From positions 62,001 to 126,000 of the forward strand of contig NZ_JAAAMH010000005.1 of assembly GCF_024105655.1 (NCBI RefSeq): a stretch of DNA of 64,000 bases. Reading direction: 5' to 3'. The DNA is from Aliihoeflea sp. 40Bstr573. GTDB taxonomy: Bacteria > Pseudomonadota > Alphaproteobacteria > Rhizobiales > Rhizobiaceae. Position 1 is the stretch's first letter; the number at the start of each line of letters is the position of its first letter. Under the pieces are notes generated by a model. The model was not told the DNA's origin, did not search any database, and saw nothing but the letters and a program-made list of their open reading frames with translations. Positions 60,691 through 64,000 of this stretch are shown here, piece after piece. A program made the position numbers and the translations under genes.

Positions 60691-61002
60691 TCAGCGCTCT
60701 GTCGAAGATTGCCAGCCTACTCGTCGTGCCAGGGTGTCTGCATCCCCATGAGCGGCGTACTGCGCTTCGCGCGTCAATCGGATGGCGGGCTTCATCAAGA
60801 ATAGGGCCGATCCGACGATGAACAGATACGTTCCCAGCGTCTTCGTCGCGTCCGACAGAAACAAGATGCTGCCCGCGAGAAATGAGAGGGCCGCGCCAAC
60901 ATCGACTACGGTGTACCAAAGCTCATAGGCCGCATAGATTTCCTTGCGGCGCGCCGATTGGCCGGGATCATGGTAGGTCCACAGGTGGCGGATGCGCGTC
61001 AT
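60691..61002 (-). CDS. YrhK-domain small membrane protein
   Basis: A 103-residue protein with two hydrophobic helices (VVDVGAALSFLAGSILFL and GTYLFIVGSALFLMKPAIRL), which matches the YrhK domain (PF14145) in spacing. The N-terminus is polar and contains EIYAAYELWYTVVD. The 172 bp between it and the oxoprolinase gene on the other strand show no gene. The function is unknown. Confidence 0.75.
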   Translation of the reverse strand: MTRIRHLWTYHDPGQSARRKEIYAAYELWYTVVDVGAALSFLAGSILFLSDATKTLGTYLFIVGSALFLMKPAIRLTREAQYAAHGDADTLARRVGWQSSTER

Positions 61003-61013
61003 GGTCGTGCTCG

Positions 61014-61202
61014 CTACTCGGAGCGGTCTTCGATGAAGTCACGGGGCTGCTCGCGCCCGTCATTGGGCCGCGCCTTGTCTCCCTTCGCGTCCACGGTGGA
61101 GGTTGTTTTCGCGTCCTTGCCCTGGCCGAGATGGGTGCCGCCGAGGTGTCCGCCAGTGCTCATCTTGCGCGTTTGATCGTCGGCATTGTGGTGCTTGGTC
61201 AA
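61014..61202 (-). CDS. Short hydrophilic protein with TTG start, unknown function
   Basis: A 62-residue, highly polar protein (Lys, Asp, Thr, Gly-rich: TGGHLGGTHLGQGKDAK, DGREQPRDFIEDRSE). AAGGAGA stands six bases before TTG 61202, which supports translation from there; the frame without that start extends further upstream but lacks a good start. It ends 11 bp before the YrhK gene, so the two may be co-transcribed. It recalls small unstructured stress-type proteins of rhizobia, but I do not recognise a family. Confidence 0.5.
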   Translation of the reverse strand: MTKHHNADDQTRKMSTGGHLGGTHLGQGKDAKTTSTVDAKGDKARPNDGREQPRDFIEDRSE

Positions 61203-61533
61203 TTCGTTTCTCCTTTTGGTGGCAGAACTCCAGCTTCCAGCCTGAGTTCCAACAGTCGAAACACTCCCTGTCATGAGGCTAAAGGGGCCGCCCTGACGGT
61301 CCCCAATGTGCAGATTGCAGGAGCATCAGGCCCGCTGCGTCCAGAGTTCGTCGGTGGCGCGACGTTCGTCCATCATCGTCTCGGGATGACGGAACCGTTC
61401 CGGGTCAACTGCCGGAGCTGCACGGCTCCCAGATTGTTCCGAAGAGATTTCTATCGTGAATAGAGGGCCATCTGCCGGAACGGATTGTGTTTCGGGTCGT
61501 TCGGCCTTCAGAAAATTGACCACAAGAGGCCCG
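61203..61533. other. 331-bp intergenic gap
   Basis: Lies between the TTG-start small gene (minus) and the DUF421 gene (plus). A minus-strand frame ending at 61326 contains PERFRHPETMMDERRATDEL, which recalls a family of short rhizobial hypothetical proteins, but no start codon with a ribosome-binding site is present. At most it is a decayed copy. Confidence 0.45.
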
Positions 61534-62094
61534 ATGGAACAGCCAATCTTCTTCGATACCTGGACAAGTCTTGGCCGCGTGTTTCTCGTCGGCACCTTGG
61601 CTTACGTGACACTTGTTCTGATGCTTCGCATATCGGGTAAGCGAACGCTCTCGAAGATGAACGCGTTCGACCTCATCGTGACGGTCGCTTTGGGATCGAC
61701 CCTCGCTACCGTGCTGCTCAGCCGCTCGGTGCCTCTGGTCGAGGGGATCGCGGCACTGGCGCTCCTGATCGCGCTACAGTTCGTCATCACATGGGTTTCG
61801 GTCCGTTCTGATGCGTTCCAAGGACTGATCAAAGCTGAACCGACCATCCTTCTGAATCGCGGCGATGTCCTGGACAGCGCGCTGCTGCGCGAACGTCTCA
61901 CCTTCGACGAGATCGAGGCCGCCGTACGCCAGGCAGGCCACTCTGCGATCGACGAAACGATCACGGTCGTTCTCGAAACGGACGGCTCTTTAAGTGTCTT
62001 GCAATCTCGCCCGGCAAACGGAGCATCGGCGCACAAGACTGGTGGAGAGCCGGTCCGACTCTCGACCATTTCCAGCCAAAAGGAAATGTCATGA
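61534..62094 (+). CDS. DUF421 (YetF-like) membrane protein
   Basis: A 186-residue protein with three N-terminal helices (VFLVGTLAYVTLVLMLRISG, then LIVTVALGSTLATVLLSRSV and a third near 85) and a small cytoplasmic domain with the family pattern ALLRERLTFDEIEAAVRQAG and ETITVVLETDGSLSVL. ATG 61534 follows AAGAGG by four bases and gives the typical N-terminus; the frame is open to 61456. Family members lack a settled function, with links to stress and spore physiology. Confidence 0.85.
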   Translation: MEQPIFFDTWTSLGRVFLVGTLAYVTLVLMLRISGKRTLSKMNAFDLIVTVALGSTLATVLLSRSVPLVEGIAALALLIALQFVITWVSVRSDAFQGLIKAEPTILLNRGDVLDSALLRERLTFDEIEAAVRQAGHSAIDETITVVLETDGSLSVLQSRPANGASAHKTGGEPVRLSTISSQKEMS

Positions 62095-62192
62095 ACGCGT
62101 GTCTCAGATTCGCGCTCATGATTGCGACGTCGACCCTCGTCATGTTCGGCCTCAAGTACCATGGGCAGGGCGGCCTTACTCGTAACAGTTAA
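62091..62192 (+). CDS. 33-residue membrane peptide, probably truncated, coupled to DUF421 gene
   Basis: The ATG overlaps the DUF421 stop (ATGA). The 33 residues contain one hydrophobic helix, FALMIATSTLVMFGLKY, which matches the start of a small multi-helix membrane protein found beside DUF305 genes in alphaproteobacteria, where the helix is followed by more transmembrane segments. Here it stops after one helix. Its end overlaps the SulP stop by four bases. Confidence 0.35.
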   Translation: MNACLRFALMIATSTLVMFGLKYHGQGGLTRNS

Positions 62193-63901
62193 GCGCCCTC
62201 CAGGCTCTTCACCGCCTCATACTGGCTGAGGAAAATCCGGCCTGTCAGGTCGGCGAGGAAGTGGGTGCGCTTTAGGCGGTCCATGACCGGGCCCTTGACC
62301 TCCGACAGGTGCAGCTTGATGCCGGCATCGTTCAGGCGGTGGCTGATCTCCTCGAGGCTTTCGAGCGCGGAGGCGTCGATCATGTTGACGGCCGAGCACA
62401 TCAGGACGACGTGCCTGAGTTCCGGCCGCTCGGCGACGAGGGCGGAGATGCGGTCTTCGAGATAGCGGGTGTTGGCGAAGTAAAGGCTTTCGTCGACCCG
62501 CACCGACAGGATGTGCGGCGAGGTTTCCACCTGATGGCGATCCACGTTGCGGAAGTGCTCCGTGCCGGGCACTTGGCCGACAACGGCCATGTGCGGGCGC
62601 GACGTTCGGTGGAGGTGGAGGAGCAGCGACAGCGCCACGCCCATGACAACGCCGATCTCGACGCCGAGGAAGAGCGTGCCGAGGATGGTGGCCGCCATGG
62701 CCGAAAAATCGACCTTGGAGTAGCTCCAGACGCGGCGGATGACTTCAATATTCACGAGCGACAAGACGGCGACGATGATGGTTGCCGCGAGCGTTGCCTG
62801 CGGCAGATTGGCGAGGAGCGGCGTCAGGAACAGCGTGGCGAGCGCGATGCCGATGGCGGTGTAGATGCCGGCTGCGGGCGTCTCGGCTCCGGCGTCGAAA
62901 TTGACGACCGAGCGGGCAAAGCCGCCGGTGACGGGATAGCCCGACGAGATCGCCGAAGCGATGTTGGCCGCGCCGAGGCCGATCAGTTCCTGGTCCGGGA
63001 TGATGCGCTGACGCCGCTTGGCGGCGAGCGTCTGGGCGACCGAGACCGATTCCACGAAGCCGATCAGCGAAATCAGCAGCGCGGGCACGGCCAGCATACG
63101 GATGAAGTCGAGATCGAAGATCGGCAGGGCGGGCACGGGCAAGCCCTGCGGAATGGCGCCGACGAGGGCGACGCCTTTGTCGCCGAGATCGAGCATCGTG
63201 GCGGCAAGGATCGTCGCGACGACCGCCGCGACCGGCCCGGCCTTGGTGGCGACGTCGGCCATGCGCGGCGAAAGGCCGAGCGCAACGAGCACGCGCTTCA
63301 GGCGCAGCCGCACGAAATAGAGGAAAGCCACTACCGAAGCGCCGATGGCGAGCGTCGGCACGTTGGTCGAGCCGACATTTTCGACGAGGCCGATTGCGAT
63401 CTGCGTCAGCGTGTGGCCGCCGGCCTCGATGCCGAGAATATATTTGAGCTGGCCGGCTGCGATCAGCAGGCCAGAGGCGGTGATGAAGCCGGAAATGACC
63501 GGGTGACTCAAGAAGTTCGCGACGAAGCCGAGCCGGAAGAGGCCCATGGCGATCAGCATCGCGCCCGACAAGAAAGCGAGCAGCATGGCGGCGGCGAGAT
63601 AGGCGGGCGTGCCCTGCGCGGCGATCTCGCCGATGGCCGAGGCGGTCATCAGCGAGACCACTGCGACGGGACCGATGGCGAGCGTCCGGCTGGTGCCGAA
63701 CACCGCGTAGGCGACCAGCGGCAGGATCGAGGCGTAGAGTCCGATCTCTGCCGGCAGGTCTGCCAGCATCGCATAGGCGAGCGATTGCGGGATCAGCATG
63801 ATGGTGACGATGATCGCCGCGACCATGTCGTTGATCAGGGTCGCGCGGGAATAGCGCCGACCCCATTGGAGGATCGGCAGGTAGTCTGCCAGCCGGTTCA
63901 T
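62189..63901 (-). CDS. SulP-family anion permease with STAS domain
   Basis: A 570-residue transporter. The SulP signature region is PQSLAYAMLADLPAEIGLYA near residue 40, followed by about twelve to fourteen helices. The cytoplasmic STAS domain covers about 440-570 (HILSVRVDESLYFANTRYLE, then VLMCSAVNMIDASALESLEE). SulP proteins carry sulfate, bicarbonate, or dicarboxylates by H+ or Na+ coupling; the substrate cannot be told. Its stop abuts the DUF421 side genes convergently. Confidence 0.93.
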   Translation of the reverse strand: MNRLADYLPILQWGRRYSRATLINDMVAAIIVTIMLIPQSLAYAMLADLPAEIGLYASILPLVAYAVFGTSRTLAIGPVAVVSLMTASAIGEIAAQGTPAYLAAAMLLAFLSGAMLIAMGLFRLGFVANFLSHPVISGFITASGLLIAAGQLKYILGIEAGGHTLTQIAIGLVENVGSTNVPTLAIGASVVAFLYFVRLRLKRVLVALGLSPRMADVATKAGPVAAVVATILAATMLDLGDKGVALVGAIPQGLPVPALPIFDLDFIRMLAVPALLISLIGFVESVSVAQTLAAKRRQRIIPDQELIGLGAANIASAISSGYPVTGGFARSVVNFDAGAETPAAGIYTAIGIALATLFLTPLLANLPQATLAATIIVAVLSLVNIEVIRRVWSYSKVDFSAMAATILGTLFLGVEIGVVMGVALSLLLHLHRTSRPHMAVVGQVPGTEHFRNVDRHQVETSPHILSVRVDESLYFANTRYLEDRISALVAERPELRHVVLMCSAVNMIDASALESLEEISHRLNDAGIKLHLSEVKGPVMDRLKRTHFLADLTGRIFLSQYEAVKSLEGA

Positions 63902-63928
63902 TCTGTTAGACTTTCGGTCGTGCCCGCG

Positions 63929-64000
63929 TCAGGCGGCGCGTGGTGCGGCGGTTCCCTCGGCGAGCAGCCTCGCGGCCCACATGCCGAGGATCATGGCGGG
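63929..64000 (-). CDS. C-terminal end of an unidentified gene, rest outside window
   Basis: On the minus strand a frame without stops enters from the window edge and ends at TGA 63929-63931, 27 bp before the SulP start. The 23 visible residues end PAMILGMWAARLLAEG-TAAPRAA. Too short to assign; it could be the gene upstream of SulP in the same operon. Confidence 0.4.
   Translation of the reverse strand, partial: PAMILGMWAARLLAEGTAAPRAA

Noticed and set aside
61326-61595. Minus-strand frame with PERFRHPETMMDERRATDEL
   Set aside because: The motif recalls a family of short rhizobial proteins, but there is no start with a ribosome-binding site and it overlaps the DUF421 start. At most a decayed copy.

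Overview
The window looks like chromosomal DNA of a GC-rich alphaproteobacterium, most likely of the order Hyphomicrobiales (Rhizobiales). The reasons are the F1-ATPase genes in the order atpHAGDC directly behind priA, a complete minCDE operon with a CtrA-type site in its promoter, a DUF1045 gene of phosphonate metabolism, and many solute-binding-protein transporters with LysR and GntR regulators. No tRNA, rRNA, CRISPR array, insertion sequence or prophage gene was seen.

Layout. 1-6823: the 3' part of priA, a small membrane protein and the F1-ATPase operon. 7001-13197: an MFS permease, an AI-2E-type exporter and a TAXI-type TRAP transporter with its DUF1850 partner. 13401-16054: an alpha/beta hydrolase and an ABC-F ATPase. 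16051-30967: fifteen genes, all on the minus strand. In transcription order they are a GntR regulator, a sulfonate/nitrate-type ABC importer, an FAD oxidoreductase, a LigM-like aryl O-demethylase, a branched-chain-type ABC importer, a type I (VOC) extradiol dioxygenase, a GalB-like 4-oxalomesaconate hydratase, a GalD-like tautomerase and a LysR regulator. A shikimate-dehydrogenase-like gene diverges from it. A LigK/GalC-like aldolase, 3.8 kb beyond the top of the array, would complete a route from a methoxylated or trihydroxylated aromatic acid to pyruvate and oxaloacetate.

31871-34657: orphan phnM, phnN and DUF1045 genes with a truncated phnF. 34747-41875: the aldolase, then a DctPQM TRAP transporter with a cupin gene inside the operon, an M20 amidohydrolase, an ornithine-cyclodeaminase-like enzyme and a LysR regulator. 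42005-44119: minCDE plus a small fourth gene. 44391-48105: a succinate-semialdehyde dehydrogenase, a DMT permease and a LysR regulator.

48179-60518: a second catabolic island. It holds an amidase, a DUF2848 protein, a TRAP transporter, a DUF1445 protein (D-glutamate cyclase family), an Old Yellow Enzyme, an AllA-like protein and a fused HyuA-HyuB hydantoinase/5-oxoprolinase. Four copies of one 34-bp sequence lie in front of four transcription units here, each pointing the same way relative to its gene. This is strong sequence evidence for a shared operator. 60691-64000: small membrane and hypothetical proteins, a DUF421 protein, a SulP anion permease and the end of one more gene.

The two most unusual items are the gallate-type lower pathway carrying a VOC-fold ring-cleavage enzyme instead of a LigB-type one, and the four-copy operator that ties the oxoprolinase, OYE, AllA and DUF1445/TRAP units together.
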